64,000 nucleotides of DNA from Methylobacter marinus A45 (lineage in GTDB: Bacteria; Pseudomonadota; Gammaproteobacteria; Methylococcales; Methylomonadaceae). The notes under the pieces were generated by a model. That model was not told the origin of the DNA. It saw only the letters and a list, made by a program, of their open reading frames with translations, and did no database searches. Position 1 is the first letter of the stretch, and each line of letters starts with the position of its first letter. Position numbers and translations under genes: made by a program. Shown here piece after piece: positions 36,710 to 45,020 of the stretch. The stretch spans positions 2,933,579 through 2,997,578 of the forward strand of contig NZ_KB912877.1 of the NCBI RefSeq assembly GCF_000383855.1. Direction: 5' to 3'.

Positions 36710-38803
36710 ATGGATCTGAGCAGACTAAAGGCGGCATTAGCGATGCTGGGCAAGGCGGAGTTGGGCGCGCCGCTGGTGATTGTCATGATTCTGGCGATGG
36801 TCATGCTGCCGTTGCCGGCTTTTTTACTGGATCTGCTGTTCACCTTCAACATCGCGTTTTCGCTGATCATCCTGCTGGTGGTCGTCTATACGCTCAAACC
36901 CCTGGATTTTGCTTCGTTTCCGACCGTTATCCTGATGGCGACGCTGTTGCGTCTGGCGCTGAATGTGGCCTCGACCCGTATTGTGCTGCTGCAGGGCCAT
37001 AACGGCGGCGATGCCGCCGGCAAGGTGATCGAGGCCTTCGGCGCGTTCGTGATCGGCGGCAACTTCGCGGTCGGCCTCGTGGTTTTCGCCATTCTGGTCG
37101 TGATCAACTTCATGGTCGTCACCAAGGGCGCCGGCCGGGTCGCCGAAGTGGGCGCCCGCTTTACGCTGGACGCCATGCCCGGCAAGCAGATGGCGATCGA
37201 TGCGGATTTGAATGCCGGCCTGATCAGCCAGGATGAGGCGCGTGCGCGCCGCGCGGAAGTCGCGACCGAGGCCGATTTCTACGGTTCCATGGACGGCGCC
37301 AGCAAGTTTGTCCGGGGCGATGCGATCGCCGGCATCATTATTTTGTTCGTCAACATCATCGGCGGACTGGTGATCGGCGTCAGCCAGCATGGCCTGAGCT
37401 TCGCCCAGGCCGGCGAAATCTATGTGCTGCTGACCATCGGCGACGGCCTGGTCGCGCAGATTCCGTCCTTGCTGCTGTCGACGGCATCGGCACTGGTCGT
37501 GACCAAGGTCGGCAGCAGCGGCGAGAATATTGGCCAGCAGGTCAGCACGCAGCTGTTTGAGAATCCGAAAGCGCTGATCATTACCGCGGCCGTGATCGGA
37601 CTGCTGGGCATTATTCCGGGCATGCCGAATCTGGTCTTTATCCTGTTGGCCTCGGGGCTGGCCGGTTCCGCCTACTGGATCGACAAGCGCCATAAGCTTG
37701 CCGAACAGGTTGAGATTGAGCGCTCGATGGTCATGCCGCAAGCGGCGCCCGAGATGAAAGAGCTGGGCTGGGACGATGTCATGCCGGTCGACGTCATCGG
37801 CCTGGAAGTCGGCTATCGGCTGATCCCGCTGGTCGACAAGAATCAGGGCGGGCAATTGATGACGCGCATCAAGGGCGTGCGCAAAAAACTGTCCCAGGAA
37901 CTGGGTTTTTTGATTCCGTCCGTGCATATCCGCGACAACCTCGATTTGAGCCCTACCGGTTACAAGATCTCATTGATGGGCGTGACGGTCGGCGAAGCCG
38001 ATATCCTGCCGGAAATGGAAATGGCGATTAATCCCGGGCGCGTGTTCGGCGCTTTGCCGGGCAAGGCCTGCCAGGATCCCGCTTTCGGCCTGGATGCGGT
38101 CTGGATTGAACCGAAGCAGAAAGACCATGCCCAGACCCTGGGTTATACCGTGGTCGATCCGGGCACGGTGATGGCGACGCACCTGAGCCATCTTCTGCAG
38201 ATGCACGCGCACGAATTATTCGGTTATGAAGAAGCGCAGAAAATCCTTGAAAACCTGGCCAAGTCGGCGCCCAGGCTGGTTGAAGACTTGGTGCCGAAGA
38301 CCCTGCCGTTGGGCGTCGTGGTTAAGGTGCTGCAAAATCTGCTGCAGGAACGCATTCCCATCCGCGATATGCGCAGCATCGCCGAAACTTTGGCGGAATA
38401 CGGGGGCAAGAGTCAAGATCCCGACATCTTGACGTCCGCGGTGCGCACGTCGCTGGGACGCTTGATCGTGCATGAAATCGGCGGCGCGCGGAATGAACTG
38501 CCGGTTATCACGCTGGATCACGAGTTGGAACAGTTGTTGCATAAGTCTCTGCAAACGGCAAGCGAAAGCGGCGTCGGCATTGAACCCGGGTTAGCAGAAC
38601 AAATGCATCAATCGTTGCAAGACAGTGTGCAAAAAATGGAAATGGAAGGCCAGACCGCCGTGTTGTTGGTGTCCTCCTATATCCGTCCCTGGCTGGCCCG
38701 CTTCGTCCGTCATTCGATTTCCGGCTTACATGTCCTGGCATACAGTGAAATACCGGCCGATCGTCAGATCAAGGTCGTATCCACTGTCGGGCGACGCGCA
38801 TAA
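36710..38803 (+). CDS. flhA: flagellar export gate protein FlhA
   Basis: A 697-residue protein of standard length. The N-terminal half has eight membrane segments; TLLRLALNVASTRIVLLQGH and the FHIPEP-type loop VGARFTLDAMPGKQMAIDAD are diagnostic. The cytoplasmic half binds chaperone-substrate complexes (KGVRKKLSQELGF, LSHLLQMHAHELFGYEEAQ). It follows flhB by seven bases. Confidence 0.97.
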   Translation: MDLSRLKAALAMLGKAELGAPLVIVMILAMVMLPLPAFLLDLLFTFNIAFSLIILLVVVYTLKPLDFASFPTVILMATLLRLALNVASTRIVLLQGHNGGDAAGKVIEAFGAFVIGGNFAVGLVVFAILVVINFMVVTKGAGRVAEVGARFTLDAMPGKQMAIDADLNAGLISQDEARARRAEVATEADFYGSMDGASKFVRGDAIAGIIILFVNIIGGLVIGVSQHGLSFAQAGEIYVLLTIGDGLVAQIPSLLLSTASALVVTKVGSSGENIGQQVSTQLFENPKALIITAAVIGLLGIIPGMPNLVFILLASGLAGSAYWIDKRHKLAEQVEIERSMVMPQAAPEMKELGWDDVMPVDVIGLEVGYRLIPLVDKNQGGQLMTRIKGVRKKLSQELGFLIPSVHIRDNLDLSPTGYKISLMGVTVGEADILPEMEMAINPGRVFGALPGKACQDPAFGLDAVWIEPKQKDHAQTLGYTVVDPGTVMATHLSHLLQMHAHELFGYEEAQKILENLAKSAPRLVEDLVPKTLPLGVVVKVLQNLLQERIPIRDMRSIAETLAEYGGKSQDPDILTSAVRTSLGRLIVHEIGGARNELPVITLDHELEQLLHKSLQTASESGVGIEPGLAEQMHQSLQDSVQKMEMEGQTAVLLVSSYIRPWLARFVRHSISGLHVLAYSEIPADRQIKVVSTVGRRA

Positions 38804-38817
38804 CAGATGAGGGCACA

Positions 38818-40224
38818 ATGAAAATTAAACGCTTTTTTGCAGCAGATATACGCCAGGCCATGCGCATGGTTAAGGAAGAGTTGGGCGCGGATGCGGTCAT
38901 CATGTCCAACCGGTCGGTGGACGGCGGCGTCGAGATCATTGCCGCGCGCGATTTTGACGAACAGTTGATCCACAACAAGCTGCAAAAACAGGCGAATGAA
39001 CCACCGGCGCCGGCAGTTGCCGTCCGCGAGAGCAAAAACGCTGACCTCCCTGATTTCGAAGCCGAAAAAAAACGCCTGCACATTTTAACCAGCCCGAGAA
39101 AACCGGGTGGGGACGGATTCACATCCGATCGGCCTGTGCACCGCCCGGTTGACCAGTATGTCGGCTATGCGGAAAAAGCGCAGCTGCGCGGCAATCCAGC
39201 CAGTCCCGCGCCGAAAGCCGCCAAGCCGGCAGTCAGGGAAGCGCCAGCCTCGCCGGCCCCGGCGGTTAAGGCCGCCGAAAAGCCGGGCAGTCTGTCCGAT
39301 CAGCTGCTCATGGAGATGAACAAGGAGTTGAAATACCTGAGAACCGCGCTGGACAGCCGGCTGGCCGAAATCAGCCGGCCGCAAAACGCGCCAATTAATA
39401 CCGTCAAAGCCGATTTGCTGCAACGGCTGAACGGTATGGGCATTTCCAAAAAGCTGGGCGCCAGGCTGGCTAACCAGCTGTCCGGTCATAACGATGCCGA
39501 ACAGGCTTTTGAGCAAGCACAGGCCATGCTGGCCGATATACTGCCGATAGCCGAGGACGACCTGCTCGAATCCGGCGGCATCGTCGCCTTAGTCGGTCCT
39601 ACCGGCGTCGGCAAAACCACGACCATCGCCAAACTGGCCGCCAAGTTTATTTTAAGGCATGGCGCCAGACAGGTCGCCTTGATCACGACCGATAACTACC
39701 GTATCGGCGCCCACGAACAGATCAATACCTATGGCCGCATTCTTGGGGTGCCGGTGCGCGTGGCTTCCAGCGCCGAGGACCTGCGCCATTTGATCAACGG
39801 CTTTGCCGACAAACGCCTGATTCTGATCGATACGGCCGGCATGAGCCAGCGCGGCATGAAGCTGGTCGAGCAAATCAGTACGCTGCAGCAAAGCGGCCTG
39901 CCGATTAAATCGTATCTGGTCATGTCGGCGGCGACCGAATACCGGGCCATGAATGAAATCATCAACGCTTTTCAGGTTTTCGAACCGCAAGCCAGTATTT
40001 TGACTAAACTTGATGAAGCCGTTTCGGTCGGTTCCGCCATTTCCGCGCTCATAGAGCAGAACCTGCCGATAGCTTTTATCGCCGACGGCCAGCAAGTGCC
40101 TGAAGACATGCACCGGCCGCATGCCCGGTCGCTGATCGAGCACTGTGCGGCCGCGCTTAACGCGGAAAATGACTATACTGATGGAAGCAACCACGAAGCA
40201 TGGATGGCGCAAGGCTATGCATAA
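38818..40224 (+). CDS. flhF: flagellar placement GTPase FlhF
   Basis: A 468-residue SRP-type GTPase that sets the polar flagellar site. The N-terminal B domain begins MKIKRFFAADIRQAMRMV. A Pro/Ala-rich linker covers about residues 85-165. The NG domain has P-loop LVGPTGVGKTTTIAKLAAKF, TTDNYRIGAHEQ, LIDTAGMSQR and TKLDEAVSVGSA. It overlaps flhG by 8 bases at 40217-40224. Confidence 0.97.
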   Translation: MKIKRFFAADIRQAMRMVKEELGADAVIMSNRSVDGGVEIIAARDFDEQLIHNKLQKQANEPPAPAVAVRESKNADLPDFEAEKKRLHILTSPRKPGGDGFTSDRPVHRPVDQYVGYAEKAQLRGNPASPAPKAAKPAVREAPASPAPAVKAAEKPGSLSDQLLMEMNKELKYLRTALDSRLAEISRPQNAPINTVKADLLQRLNGMGISKKLGARLANQLSGHNDAEQAFEQAQAMLADILPIAEDDLLESGGIVALVGPTGVGKTTTIAKLAAKFILRHGARQVALITTDNYRIGAHEQINTYGRILGVPVRVASSAEDLRHLINGFADKRLILIDTAGMSQRGMKLVEQISTLQQSGLPIKSYLVMSAATEYRAMNEIINAFQVFEPQASILTKLDEAVSVGSAISALIEQNLPIAFIADGQQVPEDMHRPHARSLIEHCAAALNAENDYTDGSNHEAWMAQGYA

Positions 40225-41089
40225 GCCAACTGATCAAGCAGCCGGAATAAGGAAAATGAAATACATGAAACCCGTGCGCGTCATCGCCGTCACCAGCGGC
40301 AAGGGCGGCGTAGGCAAAACCAATCTGTCGGTCAATCTCGGCATCGCGCTGTCCCGAATGGGACGGCGGGTCGCCTTGCTGGATGCCGATATGGGCCTGG
40401 CCAATGTCGATATCCTGCTCGGCGTCTACCCGCAGTACAACCTGTCCCATGTGCTGGCAGGCGAGAAAACCCTGGACGACATCATGCTCGAGGGGCCGGC
40501 CGGACTGCGGGTTATCCCGGGCGCGTCCGGCATCCAGAAAATGTCCGAGCTGTCCACGATTGAGCAGGCGTCCGTGATCCGCGCGTTCAGCGAAATCGAC
40601 CGGGATCTGGACGTGCTGATTGTCGATACGGCGGCCGGCATCTCGGCCAGCGTGGTCAATTTTGCGCGCGCCTGCCAGGAAATTATCGTTATGGTTTGCG
40701 ATGAGCCGACATCGCTGACCGATGCCTACGCGTTTATCAAGCTGCTGAACAGGGATTACGGCCTGTCCCATTTTCATGTCATCGCGAACATGGTTCAAAC
40801 CATTCAGCAAGGCCAGTCGCTGTTCCAGAAACTGAGCAAAGTAACCGACCGTTATCTGGATGTGACGCTGCAGTTTGCGGGCGCCATTCCATACGATGAA
40901 TACTTGCGTAAATCCGTTCAGAAGCAAAGCCCGGTCGTCGAGGCATTCCCGCGCAGTAAGGCGGCGCTCGCCGTGAAGGCGATAGCGGCGAATGTTGACG
41001 CTTGGCCGTTGAAATCCCAGGCCGGCGGTTATCTTGAGTTCTTTATTGAACGCATGATCCAGTATGGTCTGCAAGAGGATGTCGCGTGA
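40217..41089 (+). CDS. flhG: flagellar number regulator FlhG (FleN, MinD-like ATPase)
   Basis: A 290-residue MinD/ParA-type ATPase that limits flagellar number and antagonises FleQ in relatives. The deviant Walker A is VTSGKGGVGKTNLSVNLG. The start at 40217 was chosen because it adds MHKPTDQAAGIRKM, which carries the DQAxxLR-type motif that activates FlhF GTPase. The start at 40256, although preceded by AAGGA, would lose it. The C-terminus holds the amphipathic membrane-targeting region. It overlaps flhF upstream and fliA downstream. Confidence 0.95.
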   Translation: MHKPTDQAAGIRKMKYMKPVRVIAVTSGKGGVGKTNLSVNLGIALSRMGRRVALLDADMGLANVDILLGVYPQYNLSHVLAGEKTLDDIMLEGPAGLRVIPGASGIQKMSELSTIEQASVIRAFSEIDRDLDVLIVDTAAGISASVVNFARACQEIIVMVCDEPTSLTDAYAFIKLLNRDYGLSHFHVIANMVQTIQQGQSLFQKLSKVTDRYLDVTLQFAGAIPYDEYLRKSVQKQSPVVEAFPRSKAALAVKAIAANVDAWPLKSQAGGYLEFFIERMIQYGLQEDVA

Positions 41090-41823
41090 ACAGAGCGGCA
41101 ATGTACGCTTCGGTACAGTCGGGCGGCACCGATGAGCGTGTCATGCAGCATGTGCCCCTGGTCAAGCGCATTGCCTATCATTTATTGAATAAACTGCCGG
41201 CTTCGATTCAAATCGATGACCTGATCCAGGCCGGCATGGTCGGCTTGCTGGAAGCCATCAAAGGCTATGACGCGACGCAGGGCGCCAGCTTCGATACCTA
41301 TGCCGGCATCCGTATTCGGGGTGCCATGCTCGATGAAGTCAGGCGCTCCGACTGGACGCCGCGCTCCGTGCACAAAAAAGCCCGTCAGGTGGTCGAGGCC
41401 ATACAGGCCGTTGAGAGCCGCACCGGCCGCGAGGCTCGGGACAGCGAGGTAGCCGGATATCTGGGCATCGCTATCGATGAGTACAACCACATTCTTCAGG
41501 ATTCGGTCAGTTGCCGCGTGTTCAGCACCGAGGAGCTGGCCCTGGCCGGCGATCATTTCCTGGAAGAGTCGACGAATTCGGCGGAAGAGCCCTTGGCCGG
41601 TTTAAGCCGCGACGGCTTTCGGCGCGCCCTGGCCAGCGCCATCATGGGGCTGCCCGAGCGCGAGCGGCTGGTTATATCGTTGTATTACGATGAAGAGCTG
41701 AACCTGCGCGAGATCGGCGAGGTATTGAATCTCAGCGAATCGCGGGTCAGCCAGATCAGCGCGCAGGCTGTGCTGAGATTGCGCGCCCGGCTGGCCGACT
41801 GGTTGACGGATCACTGCCGATAG
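41086..41823 (+). CDS. fliA: flagellar sigma factor FliA (sigma-28)
   Basis: A 245-residue RNA polymerase sigma factor for late flagellar genes. Region 2 has VKRIAYHLLNKLPASIQIDDLIQAGMVGLLEAI and GIRIRGAMLDEVRRSDW; region 4 has PERERLVISLYYDEELNLREIGEVLNLSESRVSQI. It starts with GTG in a GTGA overlap with the flhG stop; ATG 41101 is a possible alternative. Its anti-sigma FlgM is not in the window. Confidence 0.97.
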   Translation: MNRAAMYASVQSGGTDERVMQHVPLVKRIAYHLLNKLPASIQIDDLIQAGMVGLLEAIKGYDATQGASFDTYAGIRIRGAMLDEVRRSDWTPRSVHKKARQVVEAIQAVESRTGREARDSEVAGYLGIAIDEYNHILQDSVSCRVFSTEELALAGDHFLEESTNSAEEPLAGLSRDGFRRALASAIMGLPERERLVISLYYDEELNLREIGEVLNLSESRVSQISAQAVLRLRARLADWLTDHCR

Positions 41824-41846
41824 TGGGCCGGCAAGTATAGAGACTT

Positions 41847-42602
41847 ATGGATATTTTAAGCATCATTGGCATTCTGGTAGGCATCGGCGCACTGTTGCTG
41901 GGTAATTTGCTCGATGGCGGCCATATCGGTTCACTGTTGAATGGGCCCGCTTTCATTATCGTGCTGGGCGGCACGACCGGGGCGACGTTGCTGCAGTTTC
42001 CGCCGGCGGTTTTTATCAGAAGCGTCAAAATGTCGTTATGGGTATTCAGGCCGGAAAAACAGAATCTGAAAGGGCAAATTGCCAAGATAGTGGGCTGGAG
42101 CACGCTGGCGCGCAAGGAAGGCTTGCTGGGGCTGGAAAATGTGATGTCGGCCGAAAAAGACCTTTTCACCCAAAAAGGCCTGCAGCTTCTGGTCGACGGC
42201 AATGAGCCGGAAGTGATACGGGATACCCTGGAAGTAGAGATGACGACCAGTGAGAACAGGGATTTGCAGGCAGCCAGGTTATTCGAGGCGATGGGAGGCT
42301 ATGCCCCGACCATCGGCATTATCGGCGCGGTCATGGGTTTGATCCATGTGATGGAAAATCTGGCGGAACCGGCGCTGCTGGGTGCCGGCATTGCCACGGC
42401 TTTTGTCGCGACTATCTATGGCGTGGCAACCGCCAATTTGATTTTCCTGCCCGTTGCCCACAAGTTGAAGTTGCATGTTCTGGCGGCCACGCTGGCCCGT
42501 GAAATGATCATAGAAGGCATTATCGCTATCGCCGAGGGCGAGAATCCACGAAATATCGAGTTGAAACTGAGCGGTTATCTGCATGACGCGAACAGAACCT
42601 AG
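41847..42602 (+). CDS. motC: flagellar stator subunit, MotA family (MotC-like)
   Basis: A 251-residue membrane protein with four segments. MDILSIIGILVGIGALLLGN and AFIIVLGGTTGATLLQFP open it. The C-terminal pair of helices has APTIGIIGAVMGLIHVMENL and GAGIATAFVATIYGVATANL, the proton-channel region. The cytoplasmic loop has the motor-contact region. Adjacent motD supplies the peptidoglycan-binding partner; together they form one stator. The MotC/MotD names follow the Pseudomonas position after fliA. Confidence 0.93.
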   Translation: MDILSIIGILVGIGALLLGNLLDGGHIGSLLNGPAFIIVLGGTTGATLLQFPPAVFIRSVKMSLWVFRPEKQNLKGQIAKIVGWSTLARKEGLLGLENVMSAEKDLFTQKGLQLLVDGNEPEVIRDTLEVEMTTSENRDLQAARLFEAMGGYAPTIGIIGAVMGLIHVMENLAEPALLGAGIATAFVATIYGVATANLIFLPVAHKLKLHVLAATLAREMIIEGIIAIAEGENPRNIELKLSGYLHDANRT

Positions 42603-42604
42603 CT

Positions 42605-43459
42605 ATGGCACGGCGTAGGCGAAAACCGCCGGAGGAGGCCAATAATCATGAACGATGGATAGTGTCCTATGCCGACTTTGTCACCTTATTGTTCGCCTTT
42701 TTCGTGGTGATGTATTCCATCTCCTCGGTCAACGAGGGCAAGTACAAGACCCTGTCCGAATCACTGGACGACGCTTTTTCGAATAGAGCGCTGCAGGGCA
42801 ATGTGCTCGAGCCGATCCAGACAGGCACGCCGCCTACCGTCATTCAGCCTATCCCATTGGACCATGTTGCGACTGCCGAAACGGATAAAAGACAGGCGTT
42901 GAGCGAGGAGATTCTCAAGGAAAGACGGCGTTTGCAGCAGGTTTCCGGGCAGCTTGAAGACGTTCTGCGCGTGTTTATCGACGACAACCTGGTATCGGTC
43001 AAAAGGAGCGACTACTGGATAGAACTGGAAATGAACAGTGAGTTACTGTTTTCAAGCGGCGAGGCAAAATTATCCAAAAAGGCGATATCGGTGCTGAAAA
43101 AGACTGCCGAAGTCATTAAGCCCTTACCCAATGCAATCAATGTGGAAGGTCACACGGATACGATTCCCATTGCTACCATGGCCTTTCCGTCGAATTGGGA
43201 ACTGTCATCGGCGCGAGCCACCCGTGTCGTGCAGGAACTGATTAAAGCGGGCATAGAGCCGGCTCGATTATCGGCAACCGGTTATGGCGAATTTCATCCT
43301 ATCGGCGATAATCGAATAGAAGAGGGTCGTTTTAAAAACCGGCGGGTTGTGCTGCTATTAGTGTCGCAGGCTTTTGCCCGCTATGGCGCGAGTGACGCGG
43401 AGCGGGCTAAATGGTTGAATCTGGCGCCGTCGGCCGCCGCCGCTGTTAGTAAACCCTGA
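42605..43459 (+). CDS. motD: flagellar stator subunit, MotB family (MotD-like)
   Basis: A 284-residue protein. A basic start (ARRRRKPPEEANNHERW) is followed by the single membrane helix with the proton-carrying Asp in IVSYADFVTLLFAFFVVMYS. The OmpA-like peptidoglycan-binding domain covers about residues 140-265, with INVEGHTDTIPI and NWELSSARATRVV. It follows motC by two bases. Confidence 0.94.
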   Translation: MARRRRKPPEEANNHERWIVSYADFVTLLFAFFVVMYSISSVNEGKYKTLSESLDDAFSNRALQGNVLEPIQTGTPPTVIQPIPLDHVATAETDKRQALSEEILKERRRLQQVSGQLEDVLRVFIDDNLVSVKRSDYWIELEMNSELLFSSGEAKLSKKAISVLKKTAEVIKPLPNAINVEGHTDTIPIATMAFPSNWELSSARATRVVQELIKAGIEPARLSATGYGEFHPIGDNRIEEGRFKNRRVVLLLVSQAFARYGASDAERAKWLNLAPSAAAAVSKP

Positions 43460-43482
43460 GTGCAGATTAATAGGAGATCGGA

Positions 43483-43641
43483 ATGACAGAAATTCGGCCT
43501 GTAGCGCCTTCTTGTCCCGTGTTAAAAACGGATCAGGATAAAAAAAAAGATCGGCCGGCGAAGCAACCGCCGTCCAAGGAAAAGCCCACTAGGGAAGATC
43601 AGGTGATTGAACCGGCCCGACATATTGATATTTCCATATGA
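43483..43641 (+). CDS. small hypothetical protein between motD and the DUF2802 gene
   Basis: A 52-residue, Lys/Pro-rich, hydrophilic protein starting MTEIRPVAPSCPVLKTDQD and ending RHIDISI. A strong AGGAG lies at 43472-43476 and the stop TGA overlaps the next gene's ATG (ATGA), which supports real, coupled translation. No domain is recognised. Short proteins of this look occur near flagellar DUF2802 genes in other gammaproteobacteria, from memory only. Confidence 0.65.
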   Translation: MTEIRPVAPSCPVLKTDQDKKKDRPAKQPPSKEKPTREDQVIEPARHIDISI

Positions 43642-44042
43642 TGATTGACTATCTTCTCATAGCCATGGGCATCGCCATCGCCCTTATTATCGGCGCGCTT
43701 GTCTGGCTGGCGCGGGTCTATTTGAGGCTGAAACGCGATTATCAGGTGCTGGCGAATATGGTGCAGGGCAATACCCAGGATATCGCCGGATTATGCTCTG
43801 CCGCCTTGACCGTGGATAGCCGGGTAACGAGCAATGACAAACAGCTGAGTGACTTATTAACACAGCTTGCCGAGCGGCAACAAAACGACCGGCATCAGCA
43901 AAACGATCAGTCCGCGCATCCCTATAGCGGGATTCTGCATGAAGTGCGCAGCGGCGCCAGTGTCAATGAGTTAATGAGAAATTACGGATTGAGCCATGAT
44001 GAGGCGGCTTTGCTGATTCGCCTGCATGGTTCTGAAAATTAG
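43638..44042 (+). CDS. DUF2802 family protein
   Basis: A 134-residue protein with an N-terminal membrane helix (YLLIAMGIAIALIIGALVWLA), a coiled-coil-like middle rich in Gln/Asp, and a C-terminal helix-turn-helix-like block (GASVNELMRNYGLSHDEAALLIRLHG) that defines DUF2802. Homologues lie at the end of flagellar/chemotaxis clusters in Pseudomonas. The biochemical role is unknown. It is the last gene of this cluster. Confidence 0.85.
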   Translation: MMIDYLLIAMGIAIALIIGALVWLARVYLRLKRDYQVLANMVQGNTQDIAGLCSAALTVDSRVTSNDKQLSDLLTQLAERQQNDRHQQNDQSAHPYSGILHEVRSGASVNELMRNYGLSHDEAALLIRLHGSEN

Positions 44043-44402
44043 GGTTTGGTTAAAAATAACTTATTGAAATTAGCATCTTGCATAGGATGCGCTGACCAAA
44101 AGTAGGCGCTCCAGGCGGCATAGCGAAGCGCATCGCTCACGAACGATGCGTCTCCTGTCGTCGGCGCATCCTATGTTTAAACAGGGAAATGATTTATGGC
44201 CCAATCCCTAACATCTGATGTCACGCAGACAATTGACTCAGGTACACTAAGGATCAGGCTGACAATAACCACCGGTATCCCTTCCTTTTAAGGCCGTTTC
44301 CGGCCAATCGCCGCCATCGCTCCTACGTCCGTTATCCGCATAAAACAAGGCCACTACGCTGAGGACGGCATAGCCGTGCCTTCGCTTACGTCAGAAACCG
44401 GT
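44043..44402. other. 360-base gap with palindromic element copy B
   Basis: Between DUF2802 (+) and a lipoprotein gene (-). It holds the nested palindrome at 44081-44175. The remaining 44176-44402 has a short palindrome GGCCGTTTCCGGCC near 44293 but no gene or clear promoter. Confidence 0.6.
44081..44175. repeat. dispersed palindromic (REP/MITE-like) element, copy B
   Basis: A 95-base element with perfect 12-base terminal inverted repeats CATAGGATGCGC (44081-44092) and GCGCATCCTATG (44164-44175) and an inner hairpin AGCGCATCG/CGATGCGTCT. It is related to copy A near 7177-7263, sharing the CTGTCGTCGG segment and the inner hairpin. It is non-coding. Confidence 0.85.
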
Positions 44403-45020
44403 TTATATCGTGCCGGGGTAAGGCGATTGTTTGTCGGGCTGAGCGGGTCTTTCCAGTTGGCGTCCGAACTCATCCAGTTGCCGCTCCAGTTCCTGGCCGA
44501 AAGACTCGAGCTGCTTTTCAATCAACGGGAGCTGCTGTTCCAACTGCTTGTTGAAGATATCGCCAAGCGCCTTCAGACTTCTGATAATGCCGCTGAACGG
44601 CTGGTTCGAAATATTGATCAGGGTTTGCTGGTAGTCAACTTGCCATTGATCATTTTCCTTTGCCAGGACGGTGTTAAAGGTCAGGGTTTTGTCGGTTTCA
44701 TCGGTGGCCGAAGTGGTAATGACGGTTTCCACCGAGGCGTCAGTGCCGTTGATGACTATTTGGCCGGTTTGCACCGACGCTTCCTCAAGGTACGGTTCTC
44801 TCTCGACCAGGTCACGGCTGGCCGGTGTGGCATAGCCTTTGGCCGCGCCAAGCTGGTCGTCTATCAGCGCTTCCCAGAATGCCGTCGTTACCTCATCGGG
44901 TGTTTTCGGGCTCTGGCAGCCGGCAAGTAGCGACAGGAAAATAAAAAGTCCGGCTAAATAAGCCGGACTTTTCGTTGCGCTTGGGGTAAATGCGGCAAGC
45001 AACGTTTTAATCGTCGCCAC
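44403..45020 (-). CDS. lipoprotein, DUF4878-like
   Basis: A 205-residue protein with a lipobox LLAGC (Cys near residue 35) after a long N-terminal region, then a cystatin/NTF2-like fold of DUF4878 type (TPDEVTTAFWEALIDDQLGAAKGYATPASR), and a C-terminal amphipathic helix rich in Gln and Glu. Function is unknown. Its ATG overlaps the end of the BI-1 gene by 14 bases. A perfect terminator-like hairpin (44944-44972) lies inside the signal-peptide codons. Confidence 0.75.
   Translation of the reverse strand: MATIKTLLAAFTPSATKSPAYLAGLFIFLSLLAGCQSPKTPDEVTTAFWEALIDDQLGAAKGYATPASRDLVEREPYLEEASVQTGQIVINGTDASVETVITTSATDETDKTLTFNTVLAKENDQWQVDYQQTLINISNQPFSGIIRSLKALGDIFNKQLEQQLPLIEKQLESFGQELERQLDEFGRQLERPAQPDKQSPYPGTI
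44944..44972 (-). terminator. terminator-like hairpin inside the lipoprotein signal region
   Basis: Perfect 12-base stem AAAAGTCCGGCT/AGCCGGACTTTT with a 5-base loop. On the minus strand it ends in TTTTTAT. It lies 35 bases after the BI-1 stop and within codons 17-26 of the lipoprotein frame. Confidence 0.75.

Noticed and set aside
36824-37927. 367-residue minus-strand ORF within flhA
   Set aside because: Antisense shadow with His/Gln/Asp-rich composition; flhA is unmistakable on the plus strand.
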